DNA from: Cenococcum geophilum 1.58
Taxonomy: Eukaryota > Ascomycota > Dothideomycetes > Gloniales > Gloniaceae
Assembly: GCA_001692895.1 (NCBI GenBank)
Contig: KV748179.1
Span: forward strand, 1,054,001 to 1,118,000
Length of the DNA: 64,000 bases
Reading direction: 5' to 3'
Under the pieces are notes generated by a model. That model ran no database searches, was not told where the DNA came from, and saw only the letters and a program-made list of their open reading frames with translations. Of the stretch, positions 1-10,059 are shown one piece after another. The stretch's first letter is position 1. Each line of letters starts with the position of its first letter. The translations under genes and the position numbers were made by a program.

Positions 1-1921
1 CCCGTAGGTAGATCTTAGCTTATTTCCTAGTTTACCTCTTTTACGTAACTTCTCCGATCCTCGGACCTAGTAGGTGAAAACTATAGTTCTATCCAGGTTT
101 GTAGCTTTAATCTAGTTAACTTTACCCTTATTATCCGCTTTCTAGAGGGTTAGATATTTAACGTTATACTAAATACCGTTCCTAGTAAAGGCAGTAAAGG
201 CAATGGATGTAGAGGACATAAGTGGATACCAGCCCTTTCAAAGCCTAGAGGACTGGTAAAAGAATAAGGGTAAAAGGATAAGGAAAGAAGGGGGCAGAGT
301 GAGATTGTCCGTGAAGCGCGGCCAGTTGGCTTAATATGCAGACTTGAAGGCAGGTAGAAGGCGAGCCGCTGGCGCTCCGATGTCGGAACGCTGCTATCTC
401 TCCAGCGCGGCCCGAGGTGGGGTTTTCTCTAAGTTAGAGTTTTTCCTATAGAAGGTATTAGCCTGCGTAGACCCACTAGGGGGACCGGGACGGGCGGTAA
501 ATTGAATTTATTATTATTATTATTACTAAATACCGTTTTTATTTACTTTCTCCTTGTCCTTGGTCTTATTAACGCTTATATCTATAACAGTGGCGAAGAC
601 ATTACATATAGTAGCTATAGCGGCGGATATATTTCCAAAGTATTATCGTCGCTTGTCTTTGTCTTACGTAATACAGCGTAGCGGATTAGACTTTACCTAT
701 TTTAATACGTAAAGATCGCTCGTCCATATCTCCTATTCTTATTATTAGCTAATTCGTCACGTTAATAGGTTAAGGGCCGAGAGCAATACCTAGATCGTGG
801 TTATGGCATTCCCGTCTTTCTTAGAGAATTTCCTAGCAGCGCCGCTAAGACCTTTCGTGTAGAAGAGATATATAATAGTAGGGGGCCGCTTATAGGTGTT
901 ACTAAGGAACCACTATAGTATTACTTCCCGTTAACTAAATGCTATAAAGCGGCAGATCGAGGTTAAAAGCTTATAGCAACGGTGTATTTAGATATATTAT
1001 TATACGGAACAGTTACTTTCTTAATAAGGTCTATAGGCGCGGCGTAGGTAAGCCCTAGAATAACAATAAGGAGCGCGTAGAAGCTCTAGATAAGAAGAAG
1101 TTAAAATTATATAGTAGAGGTTATAGAAGAACGATTTAACGGTCTTATATAAAAGATAATATTAAAAAAAGCTTAAGGTCACTGCTCCTATAGAAGGAAA
1201 GTGTTTAAGAATTAAATAATAGTTAGAGATAGATATAGTAAATTATACTATTACTAAAAATAAGCAGCTCCCGTACGGCCCCGCGTTCTAATATTTAAGC
1301 CTAAGGTATAATACAATTAGTGTCGAATAATATACTTCCAAATATATCTTTAGAAATAGTAGGATAAAGCTAGGTTAAGAGAAACTCTACTTTAAATACG
1401 GCGTAGTATGGTATAGGGTTAATATACCATACATAGTAGATCGGACGACAAGTTGTATATATTATTTAAGTCTTTTATAATTTAACTTAGTGAGTAAAGT
1501 CTAGGTTAGATGTAATGCCTTCTATATCCATTCTATTAAAAGAGGATTATAATAAATTAGATGGAGGAATTAAAGGAAACAAGCACTATAATGCTTATAC
1601 GCTAATAGCGCAGTAAAAATTGGCCCTAGAATTCTAAATATAATATCTTGCTAATGTCCAAGTATTGGATTCTAATGTGCTCCTCTGTGGTATGGTTAAT
1701 CGGCTGGTTAGTCTGTTCGTGGGATGGATTTTGTATATTGGTGTTACGCCCCTATATGCTGTGCCGTAGAGGAGCAGAGGAGCTGTAGCGCTTTACCACC
1801 TAACCTAAGCATTGCCTTAATTTCTTGCCGCACTAAAGGCGCAGTTGTTAGGCTTTTACATAGCGTATTATATGTGGCAGAATAGGCTGCAAGGCTAGAT
1901 TGCTTTACCACCCAACCACCA
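1..1921. other. RIP-mutated spacer with a short un-RIPped patch
   Basis: No gene is recognisable on either strand. About 530-1640 is strongly TpA-rich with almost no CpA or TpG, typical of RIP, and every frame is full of TAG/TAA stops. Two patches still have normal CpA/TpG content: about 190-500 and about 1640-1921. A short (TTA)n run lies at about 508-525. The sequence just left of the Tc1 element (1780-1921) contains the phrase gctttaccacc twice. Confidence 0.6.
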
Positions 1922-1964
1922 GGGGGTGCAGCTACTCGTGATACGGGTCAAAAAATAAGCGAGA
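1922..1964 (+). repeat. left terminal inverted repeat of the Tc1 element
   Basis: It matches the reverse complement of 3320-3360 over its length, apart from a 2-base difference in a run of A. Confidence 0.92.
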
Positions 1965-2039
1965 TCGCGAAAACGCGAAAAGACTCATTTTTACCATTAC
2001 TATTATGGCTCCTATAACACGGCGTGTAGCACGTGAAAA

Positions 2040-3288
2040 GACTCCTCCTAACTAAAGACATGTCGGCGAATACGATACAATTGAAAAGGACTGGTTTTTT
2101 AACGCGTACGACCGAGAACACGGCGAGAAATCCATTCCTATAATTGCGATTAAATCTGGCACTACCAAATCTACAGCAAAACGCTGGCTCCATGATAGAC
2201 GTCTAAATGGATGTGACGCACATCGTCATACGCGTAAGAGGTTAAAGGTTCTTGGTCATAAGTCTCAAGTTACAAAAGAGCAATGCTAGCGCTTGGTATC
2301 TCCATTAAATCTAGTCCGCGATTAGTTCCTTGAGGCTTAAATTAAACACTTTAATATTAGAGTCAAACCACGCCAGCTTAAGACAATGCTTAAACAATAT
2401 ACTAAAGGCGCGCGGCGCTTTAAGCAGGCATACATAAAGAAGAAGATTTCCCCTATAAACAAGTAAAAACGGATTAATTACGGTATAGAGAACAAGGGCA
2501 AGACGGTAGAGGATTACTACTAGTTTATCTTTTATACAGATGAGTTTTATGTTGATCCTTTATCTATGGGAGCTGGCTATATACTGCGGGAAGAAGGAAC
2601 GCGTGAAAATCCTGAGAATATTCAAGAACGGCCAAAAAGAGAAGGGAATAGGTTATACGCTGCTGGATGGGTTAATTGGCACGCTAAATGTGAAAAGCTT
2701 AAGTTCTACCACGATGAGGAGGATAAGATTATTCGGCCAAAACGACTACGTAAGCCTCGCCGCCGTAAGAACGAGTCTTAAGAGTTATATGATGAGCGAA
2801 TTAAGGAGTGGGAAGCTTTGCTACCTTACGAGCAAGAAGTTAAACCTAAAGGCAATTTAATGACTCAGAAATACTATGTGGACCGTTTATTGCCTATTTA
2901 TGTCTCTGCTATTCAATATGCGCGCCTTTAGGACTCTAGCAAGCCGTGGGTTTTGTAAGAAGACAACGATTACTCCCATGGCCATGCAGTTCCTAAAGGA
3001 CAGACTAAATCCTTGGCTGGAGCTTACAGGAAGGCTAATTGGATTGATATTATTATTCACCCACCTCAATTGCCTGATTTAAATCCAATTAAGGCTTGCT
3101 GGAATATTATAAAGCAAAGAATCCGTTACAGGGTGTGGATAGACATAGAGGAGCTAAAATAGGCTCTGTAGGAGGAATGGAGTAAGGTAACGATGCAGTA
3201 AATTCACGCGCGTATTGTAGAGATGCCAGAACGATGTGAAATGCTAGTTAATTCTGGTGGGAAGCCCATTAAAAGCAAGTTGTGGTGA
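2040..3288 (+). pseudogene. Tc1-type DDE transposase, broken by in-frame stops
   Basis: One frame runs from about 2060 to a TGA at 3286-3288 without any frameshift. It is broken only by TAA/TAG codons where CAA, CAG or TGG is expected. Translated features include a basic helix-turn-helix-like N-terminus. The first catalytic Asp lies in FYTDEFYVD (codon 2539-2541) and the second in EDNDYSHGH (codon 2962-2964). The third lies in the family hallmark PPQLPDLNPI, where the expected Glu is a Lys (AAG at 3091-3093). That G-to-A change sits in a TG context, so it is a RIP-type mutation. There are 42 residues between the second Asp and the former Glu, more than the 34 of classical Tc1. The protein would nick and rejoin the inverted repeats in the nucleus. 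It cannot be active as read. Confidence 0.88.
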
Positions 3289-3319
3289 TTAGAAGTAGAA
3301 ATCAATGCATTTTAGGTGT

Positions 3320-3360
3320 TCTCGCTTATTTTGACCCGTATCACGAGTAGCTGCACCCCC
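3320..3360 (-). repeat. right terminal inverted repeat of the Tc1 element
   Basis: Reverse complement of the left end. It ends in five C at 3356-3360. Confidence 0.92.
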
Positions 3361-3766
3361 GTGAACCTTAATATTATCTTAACGTAAGTCTGTACTACAA
3401 CCTTTTACCACACATGCAACCTTACCAAAAGGTAGCGCCACACTTCAAAACTTACGCATACCCATCTTACCACCAAAAACAATCGATTTTCCAACTTTCA
3501 AGACCCAATTCCTACTGCTTAGCGAGCTATAGGTGGATTTAATTGTCGTTTTACCCCCTTTCCCCCTACAGAAAATTCTTCTTAGGGGTGGTCCTAGCTT
3601 GTAAGCGAGGCACGGACAGGAACACCAAAACTACTACTACTACTACCTTTAAGCCTAATCTCCCCAGAAATCCTCCAGTAGGATTAGTAAGGAAAAAGGG
3701 TATAAGGATAGTAAAAACTAGCAAGGCTTTTTACCTAGAAAAACCCCCTATAACTCCTTCTATAAG

Positions 3767-5173
3767 ATGCCAAAGCCTAGCAGGGCTAAAAAGAAACCCC
3801 CTATAGAGACAAGTGACGACAACGAATCTATAGGCGAAACACCTATAGAAAGAAATAATAATATGTTTCTATTCTCATCTTCTTTTCTTTCTCCTCCTAC
3901 TAAGAAAGGAGAAAAAAGAGGACATCCTCAGACTTCTCCTAAAAAAGAAAACCAAAAACCTGCAAAAAAGAAACCAATAACTACTACGGATGGCACACCN
4001 AGTACACCTATACCTTTTCCTNCCCTTTCTCCAGAANAATACCTACAAAAAGCNCTAGAAAGCCTAACCCAGGCATATAAAGGGCTAGAAGAAGAAGAAA
4101 AAAAAGAACAAGTTAAACAGCTAGAGGACTATATAAGGAGTATTTTAGCAGGAGAAAATCCCTTTATAAAAGGAAAAGGAAAGGAAAAAGATGTCCTAAA
4201 AGAGCTAGTAGAAGAAGTAAGGGCTCTCCGTAAGGAGGTAGCCCCTACTAAGAAAACTTACGCAGAAAGACTAAGGAAGAACCTCTCTTCCTCGTCCTCC
4301 CTACCCTCCTCACTACCACCTCCTTCTAGTAGGAGTCCTCCTACTTCTACTAGAAGTAAGAAAAAGCAGTTACAAGAAAGGAAGCTAGTCCTAATTACAG
4401 ACGAAAAGGACTAACCTCTAGATATCTTCTTTATACGAAACAAAGTCAATTAACTATTTGCATCAAAACTGCAAGTAGAAAAGCCAGTACTAGCGTCTAT
4501 AGCTAGAACTAGAGGAAAACAAAATATTCTCCTTACTACTACAGAAGAGTATAATGTAGATTTCCTAGTCAAATACAAGGAGATCTGATATAACTGCTTT
4601 ACCTTCTAAAGAGAACAAAAACTAGAACTATGGGTTTAAATTATAGCCTATAGGGTTCCTACCTTACCTTTTCTAGGAGAAGGGGGCTCTAAGCTTCTAA
4701 AGGAAGAAATTGAGACCTTTAATCCTATAGGGATACAAGGACTACCTAGATGGATCTCATTTAGAGAAAAAAGATACAATTTAGAAACTCGATTTGGCTC
4801 TATAGTTTTTACTGTAGAGAATGAAGAGAAAAGACAAGAAATCCTTAAGCAAAAAGAGATTCTAATTGCAGGTACAGCTACTAAGGTAGTAAAACACCTA
4901 AAAGTCTCTCCTACTACGCAGTGTACTAGCTGCCAAAAATTTGGCCATATAGGAGACAGATGCTCTACTAGGGCCTGTAGATTCTGTGCGGCTGCACATC
5001 TATCTAAAGACCACTACTGTCCTACCTGTTTAATATCCGGTAGACCTTGCAGGCATACTACCCCTCTTTGCATTAATTGTAAAGAAAAACACTTTGCGGA
5101 TAGCAGGGACTGCGAGACTCTTAAAGCAGCTAAACTAGTACACTGTACTAGTACAGAAGATATGGAAGAATAG
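3767..5173 (+). pseudogene. Tad1-like LINE ORF1 (Gag-like, CCHC zinc knuckles)
   Basis: The first 215 codons are open (3767-4414). They are rich in Lys, Pro, Ser and Glu, with a likely coiled coil around residues 100-160. After a TAA the same frame continues to 5173 through about three more stops. The diagnostic part is at 4922-5113: CTSCQKFGHIGDRC, followed by further Cys/His clusters (CRFCAAAH, CPTCLISGRPC, CINCKEKHFADSRDC). This multi-knuckle pattern is typical of the RNA-binding ORF1 of Tad1/I-type LINEs. The protein would coat LINE RNA in a ribonucleoprotein. The start at 3767 was chosen as the first ATG of the long frame. Confidence 0.8.
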
Positions 5174-5510
5174 ATAAAATAAATAGGATTCTAGAAGGAG
5201 GTAACTCCTACTAGGCTCTTATAAAGAGATATTAGAGAGCAAAAGAATAGAAATAAATTGCAAAAGGACAGGGACAGGCGTTAGGATTTCTTATAGTTCT
5301 TCTACCGTTTTCTTATTACCAAATAGTTGTAGTAACTTAGTATTTTACTAGGAAGCTGTAAACCCCTAGTCTAGGGGTTTATAAACTAGGAGGATATAGC
5401 TACTAGTACATATTAAGCTGTCTAAAAAGGATTTATATATATAGAACTATAGCGCCATAGCCTAGAGGCTGCATGCGCAGTATTATACGTAGTATAATAC
5501 AATGGATTTT

Positions 5511-5530
5511 AAAAAAAAAAAAAAAAAAAA
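5511..5530 (+). repeat. poly(A) tail of the LINE-like unit
   Basis: Twenty A's directly follow ggatttt. Two small palindromes precede it, at about 5361-5381 (aaacccctag/taggggttt) and about 5481-5501 (tattatacgtagtataata). Either could fold in the 3' end of the RNA. Confidence 0.8.
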
Positions 5531-5639
5531 GTCTGTACTCTCTAAAAACGCAGTCTAGAAAATATATACCTTAGTACCCTCTTTAAATAAACCTTTAACT
5601 AATACGGGACGACCTAAGTCTTTATACTACCTCTAAACA

Positions 5640-6300
5640 TCCAAAGCAAAGCAAAGGGGAGAGATCACTAAAAGTAAATACTTTTATTATCTATTCGCTC
5701 ACTATACCTAGGTAGGTAAGGAACATAAAGACAATAAAAAATACTTAGGTATTGGAATAAATTAGGCGCTTTAGGACGCGGATCCTCTAGTATACTTAAT
5801 ATCCTATTAGGCTAAGCGGATAGATCCAGTTAATGGTAAAGATAAGTATTATACGATTCTAAAATAGGAACTAACTTACGGCAGATGCTACCCCATTTAA
5901 AGATGTCTTTAAAGCCTACCGTAACGGCGGCATTGCGGAGGCTAAGGCTACACTTAATGCCTTATTAAAGCCCAATTATATCTAAGAATTTCGGAAAACG
6001 CTAGCGATACTAGCGTTATAAGAATGACAAGCAGACGTACTTAAGATATATTTAGATACGGGAGGTTTTTCTTATAAAAGTTACTTCTAGGACGAAGCTA
6101 ATCGCCTTAATCTAAATAAAGATCCGGAGACGGATAAGGTGCTTAAAGAGTCCAACTTCCGGAAAAAATATCCGCGGAAGCGCTGGATACCCTAGAAGAA
6201 GCGTAGTGCGAAGAAGGAGGAAAGAGACAGTAGTGAGGAAAGCGACGGCGAAGATAAGGATAATAATAATTAGGAGGTTGATATAGCTGCCTTTAATAAA
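5640..6300 (+). pseudogene. ankyrin-like protein remnant
   Basis: Degenerate plus-strand frames contain helix-rich phrases such as DVFKAYRNGGIAEAKATLNA, then an AILAL segment and LKIYLDTGGF. These resemble the helix-turn-helix rhythm of fungal ankyrin proteins. A charged tail (RKKYPRKRW, then a Ser/Glu/Asp-rich stretch) follows to about 6280. Stops are of the RIP type. The N- and C-terminal limits are uncertain and no full ankyrin consensus survives. It could equally be another helical repeat protein. Confidence 0.3.
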
Positions 6301-6441
6301 GGAGGTGAATTTAAGATTAATTAGTAGAGAGTAAGGTAGTTAAGAAGAATAGTATCTCCTTAGAAAACCTAGCTACGCGGCTAAAGACTAAAGGACCGGT
6401 AGTCTCACCATTATAAAAAAGTAAGACTCGCCCTAGATGGA

Positions 6442-6601
6442 TAATACTATTAGGGGTGCTTTAACGAAGTTTACAATACCCTAAAACTTAGGTAGATTAA
6501 ACTCTTATTATTAAATATCTCCTAAGTTTGTCTAGGAGAATGCGAAATCTTATAAGTTTAGGGGCATTAGGAACTACGTTAAAGCATCCCTAGTAGTATT
6601 A
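6442..6601. mobile_element. MITE copy 1 (160 bp)
   Basis: The left end, taatactattaggggtgct, is repeated in inverted orientation at the right end (agcatccctagtagtatta). Pairing continues inward for about 45 bases with RIP-type mismatches. It has no coding capacity. The family is defined by two other copies nearby. Confidence 0.75.
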
Positions 6602-7527
6602 CTAACTACCCTAACTCTTAATAAGACATTACAGAACGTTATAATAGCTTCTTTTAATAGATAATTACCTAGGTAGCTTTCTACCGGCTTCTATCTACTA
6701 AGGGCTTAAAAAAAGATATACTAACAAGTAACTTTCCTCTAAGTAGCTACCGCCAGTTATATGCCTATACTTAACTTACTAGCTCTAACTAGTACTCAAC
6801 CTAACCCTCATAAAGCTCCAAATCCTAATATTATACTATAATCCCCTCGCCCTACTTAGCAGCAGATATTATATATTTCTTAGCCTCTAAACCTTAAATC
6901 CCCTCTAACTCCTTTACCAATTCCTCCTATACTACCGCTAAAATAGGCACCTAGTTCTCCGGGATATTAACTTTATACCAATTAGGTAAAGTGCGCTAGT
7001 ATAGGGAAGGATCCCGCTTCTTCCCCTTAGTTAAACCCTAACGTATACTCGCCTACTTAGGAGTAGACGCAAGCAGTGCCTAAATCATATCTCTTACCAC
7101 CGGTAGCGTGGGGCCAACTCCATTAAATAAGGCCACTAGGTTAAGCGGGATAGGGCGGTAAGCGTCAAACTAGAAATCGTGCTAAAAAGAAATACGTAGG
7201 TCGCGGAGGTTTAATATTTTATAGGGGGCAGTAAAGCTAAAGGTAGAGAGCATAGTAAAGCCTAGATCTTAAGGAGGACGCCGTTAATATCTTAGATTTT
7301 AATATAAATGTGTAGTTATTACACTAAGCTTAGGTCCTAGTTAGTGGCGTATAAGCTAGAGTTAGAGAAGTGTCCCTATAGAAGGTTAAATCGCGGGTAG
7401 TATAAGCCTATACTAATCTAGAATATATAAGAACTATAGAGAATCTCCTTTACTTCTATATAGAGCTTTAGTTATTAGTCCTAATTCTATTAAAAATAAA
7501 GTACCATTTTAGACTCCTGGACAGATA

Positions 7528-7681
7528 TAACACTATTAGAAGTGTTTTAACAAGGTTTATAACGCTCTACCTTTTATAAAAGATCTTATAGAACCACCTA
7601 GCTTTTTAAAAGCCCAGGTAGTATTATATTAAGAGTTTTAGGGTGTTATAAACCTCATTAAAGCACCCCTAATAGTATTGC
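7528..7681. mobile_element. MITE copy 2 (about 154 bp)
   Basis: Same family as the copy at 6442. Left end taacactattagaagtgttt, right end the inverse of aatactattaggggtgcttt. The inner arms (aggtttataacgc and gtgttataaacct) also pair. Confidence 0.72.
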
Positions 7682-8058
7682 CATCGCCGCCCAACTAAAA
7701 TAGTATAATATGATTTCTATTGTAAACCTACTTGTAAGTAAGGAGGATAGCGTTTCACGGTGCCTATAAACGCGGATATAGTGGCTCCAGGCGTTAAGGT
7801 TAGTGGGGAATAACTAGAAGCTTTCTATAGATAATAAAGGTGCCCGAATAATTAATGAATTTGCTAATTAGCGCTAGAAGCTTACAATACACTCTATTAC
7901 ATATTTCGCGCGGGAGATTAAGGAACTGCGCTATTATAGTAGCGAGGTTATATATTAGTGGTAAGTAAAAGTGTTATTAACGGGTGTTACTATTTTAATG
8001 ACGAAAGCCAGGCTTAGCGCTATAAAAATTAAGGCCTAGGAGATTTACTCTAGGTTAA

Positions 8059-8110
8059 TAATACTATTAGGAGTGCTTTAATAAGGGTTATAATACCCTA
8101 AAACTCTTAA
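8059..8110. mobile_element. MITE copy 3, one end only
   Basis: It begins taatactattaggagtgct and continues into taataccctaaaactc, like the left arm of copies 1 and 2. No matching right arm is visible before the sequence changes character near 8165, so it is truncated. Confidence 0.6.
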
Positions 8111-9052
8111 TATAATACTATTTAAGCTTTTAAAAAGCTAAGTAGTTTTATAAAAAAAATTATACTAACGTACCCTCTCCAAGTTTCCATCATTGCATTA
8201 TACTGCGGTTTACTATTTTTACCAAGTTTTTTATGGACCAGGTTATTGCTAATCCCGGATTTATCCTTAAAGAGCCCATTTTATATAGCCGCCTTAAGTT
8301 AACTGTCTGGGTCCCTCTTCTTTGGACCTTGTTTTCTATGCTAGATACTCATAATGTATAGGGTTCCGACTAGGAAACGAAAAGGAAGAGATAAGAGAAA
8401 AAGATGAGGAGGTAAGAGGGAGGTCGGCCATTGTTATAGAATAGCACACTATATGGTAATAAGGACAAGGGTAGATAATCCTCCCCTAGGAAGGAGCCTA
8501 AGCTTCCAAGGCTTACAAAACTGTATGGCGCCCAAATTCGTGACCCGGGACAGATTTGAGGCCCCTTGCTAAAACTTGACAATTTCTAGTGGGTACATCT
8601 GAGACTGCGCCGCAGCAGGTGAGCAAGGGTGAACAGACCGGAGCAGACCTGAGCTGAAGTTGAGCCGGGCCTAAGCAAGGGCCAGCAGACCTGAGGAGCC
8701 GACCTCAGCCACAGTTTGCACACAAGCACTTTCCCTTCCCGTTTAGGGAACTGAGCTGCTCCTGCTCCAGCCTGAGCTGTGGCTGAGTTGGGGTGAGCGA
8801 ATCCTGAGTTGAGGCTGAGCAGCCTGAGCACGGGCCTGAGTAGCATAAACGCACCCCTGCGCACGCTTGAGCGGGGCCTGTAGCGGGGTCTGTTTCGGGC
8901 CCCTCGCAGTCGGTTATTCTTGCCTAGTCGCATGCCCACTGGCTTTACCCAAGCCTGCTGCCTCACGCTAACCACACATCATTAGAAGTTCCCAGAAACT
9001 ATCCCATCCGTCCTTATAACCACTCCACTCCACTTCACTTCTCATCCACCTA

Positions 9053-9296
9053 AGTAAGAGAATCCCGCAGGGGGTTTTTGGGTGTATGGGCGGTTCTCTC
9101 TACGTGACCGTTTTGCGAGCGCGGTTAGATGTTCGGTCAGTTTACCTGGGCAAGAGGATCCCGCAGGGCGTTTTGCGAGCGCGGTTAAACGTTCGACCAG
9201 TTTATCTAAGCAAGAGAATCCCGCAGGGGCTTTTTGGGTGTATGGGCGTTTTGGCTGCGCGGCCATTTTGCGAGTGCGGTTACATGTTCGGCCAGT
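9053..9296 (+). repeat. tandem repeat, about 2.5-3 copies
   Basis: Units contain gcaagagaatcccgcaggg and ttttgcgagcgcggtta followed by gttcg and a cagttta end. One unit is about 70 bases (9142-9211). The outer units carry an extra tttttgggtgtatgggcg segment. The copies are unaltered by RIP. Confidence 0.8.
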
Positions 9297-9545
9297 AGAA
9301 GAGAAAAGGCCGAGACCTCCAAGTGTCCTTGGTCAGGCGAAGTGTGCGCCGAGGCTCTGGAATGTTGAGTTGTGGCACAAAAGAATGTGGAAGGGGAAGG
9401 GGAAGGAGGAATGGGAGAGATCTCGCTGAGCGAGAATCTGCCTGGTGCGCCAACGGTAGCCTTTCCTTATCTCAGGTGCCTCAGCCGCTTCTCCGAGGAA
9501 TTTTTGGCGTTGCACGGCCCCACTCTCTTGCCACAGCCCCACTCT

Positions 9546-9613
9546 GCCAACTCGTGCGAACTCCTGAGCCAATTAGCGGCGCGTACTAACTTCTGCGAAC
9601 TCCTGAGCCAATA
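9546..9613 (+). repeat. direct repeat of a GAACTCCTGAGCCAAT motif
   Basis: The phrase gcgaactcctgagccaat occurs twice about 45 bases apart, un-RIPped. RIP-altered forms of the same motif (cgaactcctaggctaat) occur at 15108-15250, and inverted forms at 20292-20800 and 22721-22745. Confidence 0.7.
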
Positions 9614-9826
9614 GAACGTCGCGCTAGCCCCTACTACCCCTGCCACCCTAAAAATTCCTCTGCGAAGCGTCTAAGAGATTATAGGCGCGTATTTGCTGTA
9701 AACCGGGCCCGATCCTTAATATATGTTAACTTTAAGTAACTATAATAGGGTTAATCTAGCAGCTACGGTTATAGTTTGCGATATAATTAAATTATAATAT
9801 CCTCTATTAGGAGGGAACTTAATCTA

Positions 9827-9845
9827 CCCCTCGCTACGCAAGGGG
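9827..9845 (-). other. hairpin, candidate Helitron 3' end
   Basis: On the minus strand CCCCT and AGGGG pair around a TGCGTAGCG loop, about 215 bases beyond the C-terminus of the Helitron helicase frame. A short 3' hairpin is expected of Helitrons, but the usual CTRR after it is not clearly present. A direct repeat (acttaggtagcctt, twice at about 9863-9900) lies beside it. Confidence 0.35.
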
Positions 9846-10059
9846 CGTGTCGCGGCTCAACTTAGGTAGCCTTTCGCTGTTTTGACTTAGGTAGCCTTCA
9901 CGTAATAATCGCGTATAGATTTATATAATTGATTACGTAATATATATTAATATAGCTATTTATATCGTTATCGTTGTCGTTGTCTTCTTCTTTAAGTAAT
10001 AGCACTACTACTACCACTACTATTAAGCAAAACTTCTGGATATATAATATTGTCTATTT

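Larger units (their letters stand above)
1922..3360 (+). mobile_element. Tc1/mariner-type DNA transposon, RIP-inactivated
   Basis: This is a 1.44 kb cut-and-paste element bounded by inverted repeats of about 41-43 bp that begin GGGGGTGCAGCTACTCGTGA. The two ends differ by one 2-base indel in an A-run. A single transposase frame lies between them on the plus strand. The expected TA target duplication is not visible at the edges: the flanks are ca on the left and gt on the right. The outer boundary may therefore be slightly off, or the flanks may have changed. The element is far less RIP-mutated than its left neighbour. Confidence 0.9.
3541..5530 (+). mobile_element. LINE-like unit with ORF1 and poly(A) tail but no ORF2
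   Basis: The order is a 5' leader, an ORF1 with nucleic-acid-binding zinc knuckles, about 340 bases without coding signal, and 20 A's at 5511-5530. An endonuclease/reverse transcriptase ORF2, which would add more than 3 kb, is missing. The unit is either internally deleted or a half-LINE copied in trans. RIP is lighter here than downstream. Four N's fall in it (4000, 4022, 4037, 4054). The left boundary is approximate and I could not find a target duplication. Confidence 0.7.
6300..8165. other. RIP-mutated spacer carrying three MITE copies
   Basis: Heavily TpA-rich, with no recognisable protein on either strand. Its only clear structure is a family of small inverted-repeat elements at 6442, 7528 and 8059, annotated separately. 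Confidence 0.5.
8166..9700. other. un-RIPped GC-richer island, no recognised gene
   Basis: CpA and TpG return to normal levels and GC is higher than in the neighbours. Open frames on both strands (for example 8586-8975 minus) give proteins biased toward Arg, Leu and Ala with no motif I know. They follow from degenerate CTGAGC-type repeats at about 8600-8870. A larger tandem repeat lies at 9053-9296. I found no LTRs or inverted repeats bounding it. It is probably a young insertion or unique DNA between RIP-mutated repeats. Confidence 0.5.

Noticed and set aside
8586..8975. 129-codon minus-strand open frame in an un-RIPped island
   Set aside because: It is rich in Arg, Leu and Ala, arises over degenerate CTGAGC repeats, and shows no motif, signal peptide or neighbour that supports a gene.
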